Below are positions 44,282 through 53,983 of a DNA stretch of 56,798 bases, piece by piece (position 1 is the stretch's first letter; every line of letters begins with the position of its first letter). The notes under the pieces were generated by a model that saw only the letters and a program-made list of their open reading frames with translations, was not told the origin of the DNA and searched no databases. Source of the DNA: an uncultured Verrucomicrobiota bacterium. Its GTDB lineage: Bacteria > Verrucomicrobiota > Kiritimatiellia > CAIQIC01 > Lenti-01. The position numbers were made by a program, and so were the translations under genes. The stretch lies in NCBI GenBank assembly GCA_937872095.1, contig CALMNW010000056.1, positions 1 through 56,798 of the forward strand, read 5' to 3'.

Positions 44282-47200
44282 ATGAAAAACAGGTGGCGGC
44301 GAATCTTGGGATGCGGGCTTCTTTTCGCGGGGCTGGCGGGCGCGCCCCGCGCGCAGGCGGAAGTCATGCTCCAGTTCTTCAACATGAGCTGGCAGGAAAT
44401 CGCCGACAAGGTTCCGGAGATCGCCGAGAGCGGATTCACGTCGCTGTGGCTGCCCCCGCCGCAAAAGGCCAGCGGCGACCTGTCCGTGGGCTACGATCTG
44501 TGGGATCCGTTCGACATCGGGGGCAACACGCAGCGCACCGGCGGGCGGACGCGTTACGGGACCGAGGAAGAGCTGTTGCGGCTGATCGACACGGCGCACC
44601 GCTTCGGGCTGCGGGTCTATTTCGACAACATCATGAACCACCGGGCGTTCGACATCCCCGGCTACAACGAAAACACGCCGATCGACATCTATCCGGGCAT
44701 GCTGCCCGAAGACTTCCACCTGCAGACGACGGAAGACGGTTTCTACCGTCCGTGGAACAACACGGAAAACTGGGGCAACACGTGGCAGGTGCAGAACCAA
44801 TACCTGTCGGGCCTGATCGACATCGCCCAGGAAACGCCCAACGCCAACTTCGGGCCCAGCGAGGGCTACACGCACGAGAAGATTTCGTTCGTGCGGCATC
44901 CGGACAACCCGGAATACTACGACTGGCATCCGACTCTGGGCCATGTGGGCTTCGGCAGCACGAGCATCACGGCGCAGGTCATCGCGGACAACCCGGACTT
45001 CTACAAGGAAGACCTCGGCAGCTACATGATGCGGTCGATCCGCTGGCTGGTGGATTACACGAAGCTCGACGGGTTGCGGCTGGACGCGGTGAAGCACGTG
45101 CCGGCGTACTTTTTCGGCGAGCAGTGGGCGGCGGACAAGGATTCCAGTTCGTCGGGCTACATCGGGCAGGCGCAATGGCAGTTCCACCAGACGCGCGGAT
45201 TCGCCGAGACGAACTACCGCGAATGCGTGTTCGACGTGAACAAGCCGCGGACGTCGCTGATGGTGTTCGGCGAGCACATGGGCGAGCCGCCGCCGTACTC
45301 GGACTATTTCGCGGCGGGCATGCGCTTGCTGGACGCCAAGACGCACCAGACGCTGAACGATCTCTCGTGGCGCGATTTGAGCCTGCTGGAGACCTCCGAC
45401 TACATCCAGGACATCCAGTTCGGCAAGGCGCTGGGGGTCTACTACGCCAAGAGTCACGACGACGCCGTGGCGTTCAACGAACACCTGCACTACGCGATCA
45501 ACCTGACGCGCGAAGGCTTGCCGAACATCTATACCGATGGCAACCGGCAGGCCGAGACCCTCGGCGAAAGCGGCGGCGCTTTTCCGCGCCACGCCGACAC
45601 GCGGCCTCTCGGCCAGTTCGGCGACCTGCGCATTCCCAACCTGCTGGGCATCCACAACTCGTTCGCGCGCGGCTGGCAGATCGGGCGCTGGAGCGACGAC
45701 CAGGTCCTGGCCTACGAGCGGCGCGACAAGAGCGATAACTGGGACATGACCGACGGCGACGGCACGACCTTGTTCTTCATGATGAACAAGAACTGGGATT
45801 CGGGCGAGTACCGCGAAATCCCCACCTCGTTCCCCGACGGCTCCATCCTGTGGCAGTATTCCTACGGCGGCGGGCAGTTCTACCACCAGGTGTCGGACGG
45901 CAAGATCAAGGTCACGGTGCCGCCGGCGGGCTATTTCGCGTTTTCGTGGCGCAGTCCCGAGGAGTCGGACCTTTGGCGGTGGGGCGGTGGCCAGCCGATC
46001 GAGATCTACGCCGACGGCCAGAAGGCCGGCACGATGACCTACGAGCGCTGGGACGGCCCGGACGGCGACGAGGAGTTCAATCCGTACGGCCTGTCCAATC
46101 GCGGCTATCCCGCGGGCACCACGCCCAAACCGTTCAATTATCTCTGCACCCTGCCGCGCGTGACGTCGGCGACGAACGTGTCCTTCTTCGCGCACGTCGA
46201 CGGTTCGGCGAACAACCTGCTGTTCAAGCTCAACGGCGGCGTGCCGCTCAACGCCGCCACGAATTACTTCGGCGATTCGCGCGACCACGCGCCGGGCGGG
46301 GACACCACCGACGTCTATCTCGGCTACGAACAGGCCGATTTCCACAGCCGCATCTGGCCGGAGAAGTTCGGGTCCGTCGACGCAAGCTACAACACGATCG
46401 GTTCGGCCTCGGCGGAAACCTATGAATTCACCATCGGACAAGCCGGTTTCACGTTCTGGTCTCCGGATGAACCGCAGAACGATTGGGATTCGACCTATGG
46501 ACCGGTTTTTGTCTACCACGATCCGCAAAGCGAAGCGATTCCGGGCAATGCCCAATTCTGGCCGGCTCCGGAAAGCGCCGCTGATGCCAAAATCTATTTC
46601 TGGACCAAGGTAGGCAACAAGGGCCATGCCAACCGCGTCTATGTCTACTACACAACCAACGGAACCTGGCCCAACGGCGCCGGCGGCATGGGCATCGACG
46701 GGACCCAGGTAACCGAGCTGTATTGGCGCACCAACGTGATCGAGGGGGCGGAAACCAACGACTGGTGGGCGGAAGGCTATATTCCTGAATTGCCGGCCGG
46801 CACGCAGGTGAAATACAAGATCGGCGCGGTCCGGCAACAGGGCGTCGATAGTCCCGACGCGTGGGACGTGGTGTTCCCGAACAGCTGGACCGATCTTGCG
46901 CGCAAGCTGAAGATGATGGGGACCTGGAAAATCGCGGACTTCAACCCGTCCGCGGCGGTCTATCGGCCCCACAACGACTACGGCATGGTGACGACGGGCC
47001 TGGTGGAGGGCTTCAACCTGATCGCGGCGCGGGCGTTCCTGCAGCGCGACGGCGCGGCCGAAGGCAACGGCCAGCGCGCGGCGATCTTCAACACCTTCTA
47101 CCAGCCGTTCTACTACGACGCCGCGCCGCCGGCGGGCGAGGTCAAGTATCCGACCCAGAGCGAGACGCTTTACGACAACCGCTACGGCGTGGTAGTGCGC

Positions 47201-50200
47201 ACCGATCCCACCGTCCAGCGCGTCTGGTACAACTTCGCCGACGCCGACGCCAGCAACGACGACTCCGCCACGGGGTCCGCCAACGGCAACGGCAACAACG
47301 CCAGCGGGCAAGTGGCCTGGGTCGAAGCCCAGCGCGTCAACCCCAGCATCCTGATCGACAGCGAATACCCTCTCGAATGGCGCTTCAACTACGTCAACGT
47401 GCCGGCGTCCGGGGCGGCGACCATCCGGGTCAAGCTGGCGGAATACTCGTCGTCCACCAATCCGCTGCTGGCCGACGCCGAAGGTCATTTCACGACCTTG
47501 GAGCGGGCGGTCAACGCCAGCGGGCCGGACTTCCGCATGAACGTCACCTGGCCGCAGCGCGACGGCGACGTGGTTTCGGAAGGCTACGTCATGAAGGTGG
47601 AATTCAGTCCCGCCTTGTGGAACGCGGACGAAACGACGGTGCGCAACCGGTTCCGGATCGCGCTCGACGGCGTGGCCCAGGACCGCGACGCCATGTCGCT
47701 GAGCTGGCACGATTCCGGCAACCACGAACTGGCGTTCACCCTGCCGGACCTGTACAACGACGATCCGAACTACGAGCATCTGATCGCCGTGACCCACACC
47801 AACGCGGGCGGAGGCGGCATCACGCTCTACGCCGATCGGCGCGTGCGCGTGCCGACCGGTTCCGGCGGCCCGGACGTCGTGATCGTCGATCCGCCCGAAT
47901 TCGATCTCAACGGCGACAAGTACCAGATCGTCCTGCCCGACGTGGCCAGCCCGGCGCCCGAGCAGCGCCAGCACGACGTCAGCGTCAAGACGGGGCCGAC
48001 CGCGCAATCGGTCTGGATCGCGTTCACGAACTCGACGGGCTCCGCGCTGCCGGTGGCGGCCTCCACCAACGACCTGACCGGCACGGTGACGGTGACGTCC
48101 AATTCCAGCGCGGTGGTCGGCGCGGGCACGCTTTTCCAGACGGAGGTGTCCGCCGGCAGCGTCCTGCAGATCGGCACGAACCGCGTGGTGGTCAGCGTGG
48201 TGGCGTCGAACGACTACCTCACGCTGACGCGGGCGTATCCGGGCGCCACGGCGGCGGGCCTGACGATCCAGCGCATCACGGGCAATCCGACGGCGGTGGG
48301 CAACAACCTGTTCTGGCAATACCTGTGGACGAACCTGCAGGCCGGCACCTACACGCTCGTGGCCAACATGGACACGGACGGCAACACGAACACGGTCGAG
48401 GGTTCGTATTCGCGCACCGTGCGCGTGCTGCTGCGCCAGATGGTCGCCAGCGACGCGGGCGACGCGGACGACGACGACGACGGGCTCTACGACGAATTCG
48501 AAACCGAATCCGCCGCGCTGCCCGATTCGAATTCGGAAACGTGGAACAACGGCGACGTGCACATGTGGGCCATCCGCGGCCGCACCGATCCGCTGATGCC
48601 GGACACGGACGGCGACGGCCTGCCCGACGGCCTCGAACTCGGCTGGGGCTCGCCGCTGGCCGACACGGATCCGGACGCCGACACCAACGGCGACGGCTGG
48701 CCGAACTTCATCGGCGACGCCGATACGCCCATCTTCAACACGACCGACAACTGGGAGCATCCGCGCTACAACTTCAACGCGTCGCGCACGGACCAGCTTG
48801 GCGGCTCCATGACCGATCCCAATCTGGCCGACACGGATGGCGACCGGCTCGGCGACGGCCTCGAGGACCTGAACCGCAACGGGCGCGTCGATGTCGGCCT
48901 CGTGAACGGGCAGGACGTGGTCACCAACGTGCTGCAGGGTTCGGCGTTGCCGATGGTCTACAACACCTCGCGCGTGGACCGCGATTCCCTGCCGGCCAAC
49001 GCGCGCTTCCTCGAGACCGATCCGAACGCTTCCGACACTTCCGGCAACGGCCTGAGCGACGGCGCGGCCGACACCAACGCCAACGGCCGCGTGGACATGC
49101 AGCTCCTGTACCTGGCGGGCACGACGACGGTCTTCGACGTTTCGGCGCAGCCCGCCTATTTGCTCGGCATGGACAGCACCAGCCAGACCGCGCTGGCCAG
49201 CGCCGGCTTCACCAATCTGGTTTCGCGCGCGCTGAACCTCGGCGCCCTGTTCGCCGCCTACGGCCGGCCCGTCAAGACCGACGGCTGGTACGAGACCAAC
49301 AAGTGGCCGCGCGTGCTGTTCCTCGAGACCGATCCGCTGTCCCGCGACACGGACCAGGACGGCCTGGACGACGGCTGGGAAGTCCGCTACGGCATCGATC
49401 CGTTCGACGACGGCTGGTACAACCTGCGTACCGGCGAAATGCACGCGACGAATTCCCAGCAGGGCGCCGACGGCGACCTGACCGGCGACGGCGTCAGCAA
49501 CGCCCAGCACCAGCTCGCCGGCACCGACCCGCGCGTGGACGTCAACGTGCCGGTGCCCTCCGGCTCCATCACGATCGGGGCGGGCCCCGTCGTCGGCCAG
49601 CTGGCGGGCGCCGACGTCCGCGAGGAATTCATGGATTGGACCTGGGCCGACCTGCGCGCGCTGGACTACTACCACGGCGACGGGCCGAACTCCGACCAGG
49701 GCGACGTCTATCGCGGCTGGGACGGCTTCGACGAGTCGCGCGATCTCGTGGCGTTCTACGTGCGCGACGGCGGCGCCGTGGCCAACGGCGGCGACGGCAA
49801 GTTCTACTTCCGCGTCGATCTCTACGACTTGCAGGCGTTCGCGGAAGACCAGTATCTCGACCTCTACGTCGCGATCGACACCGGCAACACGGGCCAGGGC
49901 GAACGCAAGTTGCCCGACGACGTGGACACCCTCACCGACATGCGCTGGGAAGTGGTCGCGGCCGTGTACGACTCCGCGAACGGGCAGGTCTACGTGGACG
50001 GCAATGCCGGCCAGAACACCAGCACCCTGGCCGACGACCTCGCGACCCTCGGCGGCGTGGCCGGCCATGCCGACTATTTCCTCGGCGCCTACTTCAACGC
50101 GGAGCTCGACGCGATCGAATTCGCGATCGACCGGCAGGCGCTAGTCGACGTCGGCTACGTCGGCGACCCGAGCGTGCTCAATTTCCAGGTGTTCACCGTC

Positions 50201-52825
50201 AAGGACGGCACGTGCAACACCTGCGGCGAAGAGGGCGGCCCGGGCGGAGGCGACATCGGCGGGCGCAGCGACATCCGCGATACCATCTGGAACGACTACA
50301 TTTCCGAGGACGACTACTACGCCCAGGCCGGGTTGCAGGGCGTCGGCAGCGTGCTGCGCAGCTGGATTCCGGGCGACAACCAGCCGCATCGGGCGAATTT
50401 CGCCGAGATCGTCCACGGCAACCAGGCCATCCAGCCCGGCTGCGTGATCCAGGACTTGGTCAACAACGACGCCGGCGCGGGGTACTACCGCGTGTTCGAC
50501 GCGCACGAAACCCTTTCCGTGCCGCTGAATCTGCACGTCACGCCGACGCTGGCCTCCGCGCTCCAGTGGGCGAAGGCCGATCCGGCCGCGGGCAAGCCGT
50601 GGCGCGACGGGCCGGCCCTGAACGCGCGCATCGCCGAACTGGCCGCCACGGGCACGGTCGCGCTGCTGGCCAGCACGTTCTCGGACAACATGCTGCCGTA
50701 TTTCACGCCGGCGTTCGTTTCCAACAACGTCGCGCTCGCGACGGAATACCTCGAAACCATCTACGGCGTGGACATCACCACGAATTCCGTCTTCTGGCCG
50801 CCGGAGCGGCTGCTGGACGCCGACGTGCTCGGCAAGATCGCGGGGCTGGGCTTCCGGGCCACGGTGCTGGACCAGATGGAGCACCTGTTCCAGTGGTACG
50901 GCCGTTCGGCGGCGCTCGGCACGCGCGGCTACCAGATCAACCACATCGACGGCGTGGACACGTTCGCGATCAACGACGGCGCGAACGATTTCCGCTTCGC
51001 CAACTACGACGGCGGCCTGTGCATGCCGCTGCGGCGCCTGTTCAACCGCAAGGCGCGCGGCGATTGGGATCAGGTCGTCGTGTTCCTGAGCAACTGGGAG
51101 GATTTCGCCAGCAAGAGCCTGGCCGACGCCTACGACGAGAACCTGTACTGGATCGCCAACCGCCCGTGGATCCACGGTGTGACGCTCGAAAGCATCCTGC
51201 GCAACGAAGTCGATCTGGACGGCGACGGCTGGGGCAATTCGTGGTACGTCGAGAATCGCGCCTCGCCGGGTTCGGAAAAGCTCTCGCACAACTACGTCAA
51301 CTACATGACGCGCCTGGACTACGACAACTGGTACCTCGGTTCGGGGCTGGAAGAAGGGTTGTCCGGCAAGGTCTTCGAGAGCCGGCCCGGCGTGGCGATG
51401 CCGAACGCCTACGGCATGCTTTACTCGGGCGGCGTCGTGTCGCAGGCCTGGAGCCAGGTCCGGAGCGTCGCCAATGGCTCGCTGGCCGGCCTCGCGCGCG
51501 GCGTCCTGCACGCGTCCGTCTTCGAAACCGCGTTCCACAGCGGCGACGTCGGCGACATGAGCAAGTTCAGCGACGGCACCTACATCGCGCCCGACGCCGC
51601 GAGCAAGACGCTGGCCGAGTTCGCCGCCACCGCGCAGGCGCAGACCCGGATGGCCGCGATTTACCAGCGGGTCGACCAGTGGCTGTCCGTCGCCGGGCTG
51701 CTCACCAACGCGCAAACGGCCGCGGAAGACGTCGATCTCGACGGCGAAAACGAAAGCCTGCTCTACAACCGGCATGCGTTCGCCCTGTTCGAGCGCCTGG
51801 GCGGGCGGATGGTCGCCGCCTGGGTTCGGGATCCGACGACTGGCAACGCCTACCAGACCATCGGCAACCTGGCGAGTTGGGCGGGCTCCGAAACCGAATG
51901 GGAAGGGGAAGGCAACACGGAAAGCGGCGTGATCGGTTCGTACCGCACCTCGGCCCTCAAGGATTGGCATGCGGCCGGGACGGCCAGCAGCTACGTCAAC
52001 GTCCTCTACACGGCCGCGCCCGTCGCGGGCGGTTGGCAGCTTCGTTCGGCCGACAACAAGATCACCAAGACGGTCACGCTCGGGGCCACCTCGGCATGGT
52101 TCACCGTCCAGTACGCCGTCGACGCTTCGCTGGGCACCTTGTATGTCCGCAGCGGCCTCTCGCCCGATCTGGAAGGGCTGCTGCTGCACGGCCAGACCTA
52201 TCTCGGCAACGAACAGCACGCCGACGGCATCCTGACGCTGTCGAACCTGGAGCCCGACCGGACGGTGGCGGCCAAGGTGGCCTACGGCGGGAGCTACAGC
52301 GCGACCTGCAACACGAACGCGGCCGACGGCACCGGCCTCGACACCTTGCGCATGCGCAACCAGGCGCAGACGCATCAGGTCGAACTGTCTGGCAGCGGCA
52401 CCTTCTCGTTCGCCATCGGCTTCGAAGCCGGAACCGGCGAGGAATACAACGACGGCGTGCCGTACTCGTGGCTCAGCGGCTACGGCTACGATCCCGAGAC
52501 CGTGAACGTGACCGCCACGCTGGCCGCCAACGGCATCCACAACCTCAAGGAAGCCTACATCGCCAACCTGGACCCGACCGATCCGGCGGCCCAGTTCGAC
52601 GTGACCCAGATCAACCGGACGAACGCGACCTACGTGGTGCGGTTCGCCACGCGGCCCGAACGCGAATATCTGGTCTGGTACGTCACCAACGGCCTGGTCA
52701 CGCCCACTTGGCTGCAGGGACCCTCCAACCGCATCCAGGGCACCGGCGGCATCGAAGAATGGGTCGATCCGAACGCGTCCACCAACCAGCGGTTCTACAA
52801 GGTCGACGTCCGCGTGCCCGAATAG
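44282..52825 (+). CDS. Giant secreted GH13-GH57 fusion amylase B
   Basis: 2847 residues from ATG 44282 (AGGGA at 44270-44274). The signal peptide is MKNRWRRILGCGLLFAGLAG with cleavage after RAQA. The layout parallels amylase A. GH13: LRVYFDNIMNH, GLRLDAVKHV (Asp268), MVFGEHMG (Glu331), AKSHDDAV (Asp393). Then come calcium repeats (TDGDGLPDGLELG, TDQDGLDDGWEVRYG), the DOMON-like domain (EFMDWTWADLRALDYY), and the GH57-like domain with VALLASTFSDNMLPYF, FWPPERLLDADVLG (Glu2175) and NWEDFAS (Asp2274). Unlike A it has an inserted module with GTVTVTSNSSAVVGAGTLFQ (nt ~48070-48290), and it lacks A's extra sandwich near nt 37020-37600. The C-terminal tail also differs. It is a tandem paralogue with both active sites apparently intact. 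Confidence 0.9.
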   Translation: MKNRWRRILGCGLLFAGLAGAPRAQAEVMLQFFNMSWQEIADKVPEIAESGFTSLWLPPPQKASGDLSVGYDLWDPFDIGGNTQRTGGRTRYGTEEELLRLIDTAHRFGLRVYFDNIMNHRAFDIPGYNENTPIDIYPGMLPEDFHLQTTEDGFYRPWNNTENWGNTWQVQNQYLSGLIDIAQETPNANFGPSEGYTHEKISFVRHPDNPEYYDWHPTLGHVGFGSTSITAQVIADNPDFYKEDLGSYMMRSIRWLVDYTKLDGLRLDAVKHVPAYFFGEQWAADKDSSSSGYIGQAQWQFHQTRGFAETNYRECVFDVNKPRTSLMVFGEHMGEPPPYSDYFAAGMRLLDAKTHQTLNDLSWRDLSLLETSDYIQDIQFGKALGVYYAKSHDDAVAFNEHLHYAINLTREGLPNIYTDGNRQAETLGESGGAFPRHADTRPLGQFGDLRIPNLLGIHNSFARGWQIGRWSDDQVLAYERRDKSDNWDMTDGDGTTLFFMMNKNWDSGEYREIPTSFPDGSILWQYSYGGGQFYHQVSDGKIKVTVPPAGYFAFSWRSPEESDLWRWGGGQPIEIYADGQKAGTMTYERWDGPDGDEEFNPYGLSNRGYPAGTTPKPFNYLCTLPRVTSATNVSFFAHVDGSANNLLFKLNGGVPLNAATNYFGDSRDHAPGGDTTDVYLGYEQADFHSRIWPEKFGSVDASYNTIGSASAETYEFTIGQAGFTFWSPDEPQNDWDSTYGPVFVYHDPQSEAIPGNAQFWPAPESAADAKIYFWTKVGNKGHANRVYVYYTTNGTWPNGAGGMGIDGTQVTELYWRTNVIEGAETNDWWAEGYIPELPAGTQVKYKIGAVRQQGVDSPDAWDVVFPNSWTDLARKLKMMGTWKIADFNPSAAVYRPHNDYGMVTTGLVEGFNLIAARAFLQRDGAAEGNGQRAAIFNTFYQPFYYDAAPPAGEVKYPTQSETLYDNRYGVVVRTDPTVQRVWYNFADADASNDDSATGSANGNGNNASGQVAWVEAQRVNPSILIDSEYPLEWRFNYVNVPASGAATIRVKLAEYSSSTNPLLADAEGHFTTLERAVNASGPDFRMNVTWPQRDGDVVSEGYVMKVEFSPALWNADETTVRNRFRIALDGVAQDRDAMSLSWHDSGNHELAFTLPDLYNDDPNYEHLIAVTHTNAGGGGITLYADRRVRVPTGSGGPDVVIVDPPEFDLNGDKYQIVLPDVASPAPEQRQHDVSVKTGPTAQSVWIAFTNSTGSALPVAASTNDLTGTVTVTSNSSAVVGAGTLFQTEVSAGSVLQIGTNRVVVSVVASNDYLTLTRAYPGATAAGLTIQRITGNPTAVGNNLFWQYLWTNLQAGTYTLVANMDTDGNTNTVEGSYSRTVRVLLRQMVASDAGDADDDDDGLYDEFETESAALPDSNSETWNNGDVHMWAIRGRTDPLMPDTDGDGLPDGLELGWGSPLADTDPDADTNGDGWPNFIGDADTPIFNTTDNWEHPRYNFNASRTDQLGGSMTDPNLADTDGDRLGDGLEDLNRNGRVDVGLVNGQDVVTNVLQGSALPMVYNTSRVDRDSLPANARFLETDPNASDTSGNGLSDGAADTNANGRVDMQLLYLAGTTTVFDVSAQPAYLLGMDSTSQTALASAGFTNLVSRALNLGALFAAYGRPVKTDGWYETNKWPRVLFLETDPLSRDTDQDGLDDGWEVRYGIDPFDDGWYNLRTGEMHATNSQQGADGDLTGDGVSNAQHQLAGTDPRVDVNVPVPSGSITIGAGPVVGQLAGADVREEFMDWTWADLRALDYYHGDGPNSDQGDVYRGWDGFDESRDLVAFYVRDGGAVANGGDGKFYFRVDLYDLQAFAEDQYLDLYVAIDTGNTGQGERKLPDDVDTLTDMRWEVVAAVYDSANGQVYVDGNAGQNTSTLADDLATLGGVAGHADYFLGAYFNAELDAIEFAIDRQALVDVGYVGDPSVLNFQVFTVKDGTCNTCGEEGGPGGGDIGGRSDIRDTIWNDYISEDDYYAQAGLQGVGSVLRSWIPGDNQPHRANFAEIVHGNQAIQPGCVIQDLVNNDAGAGYYRVFDAHETLSVPLNLHVTPTLASALQWAKADPAAGKPWRDGPALNARIAELAATGTVALLASTFSDNMLPYFTPAFVSNNVALATEYLETIYGVDITTNSVFWPPERLLDADVLGKIAGLGFRATVLDQMEHLFQWYGRSAALGTRGYQINHIDGVDTFAINDGANDFRFANYDGGLCMPLRRLFNRKARGDWDQVVVFLSNWEDFASKSLADAYDENLYWIANRPWIHGVTLESILRNEVDLDGDGWGNSWYVENRASPGSEKLSHNYVNYMTRLDYDNWYLGSGLEEGLSGKVFESRPGVAMPNAYGMLYSGGVVSQAWSQVRSVANGSLAGLARGVLHASVFETAFHSGDVGDMSKFSDGTYIAPDAASKTLAEFAATAQAQTRMAAIYQRVDQWLSVAGLLTNAQTAAEDVDLDGENESLLYNRHAFALFERLGGRMVAAWVRDPTTGNAYQTIGNLASWAGSETEWEGEGNTESGVIGSYRTSALKDWHAAGTASSYVNVLYTAAPVAGGWQLRSADNKITKTVTLGATSAWFTVQYAVDASLGTLYVRSGLSPDLEGLLLHGQTYLGNEQHADGILTLSNLEPDRTVAAKVAYGGSYSATCNTNAADGTGLDTLRMRNQAQTHQVELSGSGTFSFAIGFEAGTGEEYNDGVPYSWLSGYGYDPETVNVTATLAANGIHNLKEAYIANLDPTDPAAQFDVTQINRTNATYVVRFATRPEREYLVWYVTNGLVTPTWLQGPSNRIQGTGGIEEWVDPNASTNQRFYKVDVRVPE

Positions 52826-52837
52826 GGCAGATTCATT

Positions 52838-52912
52838 CCCCCGACGGGGTCGTCGGGGGCTCCAAAGAAGGAAATCCGTCGGCTGTTTGGAGCCGGGACG
52901 ACCTCGTCCCGG
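52838..52912. terminator. Two GC-rich hairpins between convergent genes
   Basis: CCCCCGAC-GGGGTC-GTCGGGGG (52838-52859) and CCGGGACGA-CC-TCGTCCCGG (52893-52912) sit between the stop of amylase B and the stop of psuG. Neither has a clear T-run, but the position and strength suit termination from both directions. Confidence 0.55.
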
Positions 52913-52933
52913 TTGCTTGGCGGTCGGCGGGAT

Positions 52934-53842
52934 TTACGACGCCGCCAGCGCGCCGGCGATCTGGGCGGCCACGCGCGCGTTGTTTTCCAGCAGCGCCACG
53001 TTGGCCGTGCGGCTTTCTTCGTGGGTCAGTTCGCTGACGCGCGCCAACAGGAACGGCGTGACTTCCTTGCCGCGCACGCCGCGCGCGTCCGCTTCCTGCA
53101 AGGCCTGGGCGATGGCTTTTTCCGCCACGGCCGCGGGCAGCTCGTGCTCCGCCGGAACCGGCGTGGCCACGAGAGTGCCGGTCTTGAACCCGAGCGTTTC
53201 GCGCGAACGGAGGATGGCGGCGATTTCCGCGACGTCGTCGCAGCGGACGTCCAGCGGCAGGCCGGAATCCCGGGTATAGAAGGCGGGGAAGGTCGAGCAG
53301 CGGTAGCCGACGACCGGCACGCCGTGGGTTTCCAGCGTTTCCAGCGTCAGGGGCAGGTCCAGGATGGCCTTGGCCCCGGCGCAAACCACGGCGACCGGCG
53401 TCTGCGCCAGTTCCAGCAGGTCCGCGCTGACGTCGAACGGATGGCCGCGGTGCACGCCGCCGATGCCGCCTGTGGCGAAGACCCGGATGCCGGCCAGGTG
53501 GGCGACGATCATCGTCCCCGCCACGGTCGTCGCGCCGTCGCCCTTTTGGGCCAGCACGATCGGGAAGTCCCGCCGGCTGCACTTACGGACGTCCTTGGCT
53601 TGGGCCAGATAGGCCAGCTGGTCGGCCGTGATCCCCACCGTGATCTGGCCCTTCAGGACGGCGATGGTGGCGGGCACCGCGCCGGCGTCCCGCACGGCCT
53701 TTTCCATGCCGCTGGCGACTTCCTGGTTCACGGGATACGGCAGGCCGTGCGTGATCAGGGTGCTCTCCAGGGCGACGACGGGGCGGCGGGTTTCCAGCGC
53801 CTCCCGCACTTCGGGGTGGAATTTCAGCAGATTCGGGTCCAT
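52934..53842 (-). CDS. psuG: Pseudouridine-5'-phosphate glycosidase
   Basis: 302 residues, the normal PsuG length. It reversibly splits pseudouridine 5'-phosphate into uracil and ribose 5-phosphate, in the cytoplasm. Family signatures are VVALESTLITHGLPYPVNQE near residue 22, PATIAVLKGQITVGI, GATTVAGTMIVAHLAGIRVF and FATGGIGGVHRG. GGAG is nine bases before the ATG. The usual partner, a pseudouridine kinase (PsuK), is not in the window, but a uridine kinase gene lies 0.7 kb upstream on the same strand. The palindrome array at 53861-53975 lies directly upstream of its start. Confidence 0.95.
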   Translation of the reverse strand: MDPNLLKFHPEVREALETRRPVVALESTLITHGLPYPVNQEVASGMEKAVRDAGAVPATIAVLKGQITVGITADQLAYLAQAKDVRKCSRRDFPIVLAQKGDGATTVAGTMIVAHLAGIRVFATGGIGGVHRGHPFDVSADLLELAQTPVAVVCAGAKAILDLPLTLETLETHGVPVVGYRCSTFPAFYTRDSGLPLDVRCDDVAEIAAILRSRETLGFKTGTLVATPVPAEHELPAAVAEKAIAQALQEADARGVRGKEVTPFLLARVSELTHEESRTANVALLENNARVAAQIAGALAAS

Positions 53843-53860
53843 GGCGGGTGCTCCTTAAAA

Positions 53861-53975
53861 GTTTTTACGTTCCGTGGAAAACCGGGATCAACGTTTTTAC
53901 GTTCCACGTAAAAATCATCCGGAGTTTTACGTGCTGCGTAAAACGGCGTCAAAGTTATTACGTTCCGCGGAAAAC
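53861..53975. repeat. Array of four evenly spaced palindromes
   Basis: Units start at 53861 (TTTTTACGTTCCGTGGAAAA core), 53893 (TTTTTACGT-TCC-ACGTAAAAA, perfect 9-bp arms at 53894-53914), 53924 (GTTTTACG-TGCTG-CGTAAAAC, 8-bp arms) and 53954 (GTTATTACGTTCCGCGGAAA core). The step is 30-32 bp, three helical turns. The spacers between units differ and the units are not identical, so this is not CRISPR. It lies between the stop of the NTF2-like gene and the start of psuG. Confidence 0.8.
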
Positions 53976-53983
53976 CGGCTCGG

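Noticed and set aside
34675-50068. Very long antisense frames opposite the giant amylase genes (34675-39780, 39811-43860, 43979-50068)
   Set aside because: Translations are Arg/Val/Gly/His-rich without recognisable motifs, and they mirror the coding frames. The plus-strand genes have signal peptides and intact active sites.
46861-53037. A 2058-codon plus-strand frame overlapping amylase B
   Set aside because: It is a shifted frame of the same gene, Arg/Gln/Pro-rich, with no domain; it also runs through the terminator region into antisense psuG.
53861-53975. CRISPR array
   Set aside because: The repeated units are palindromes that differ from each other, the spacers are only ~10 bp, and there are no cas genes in the window.
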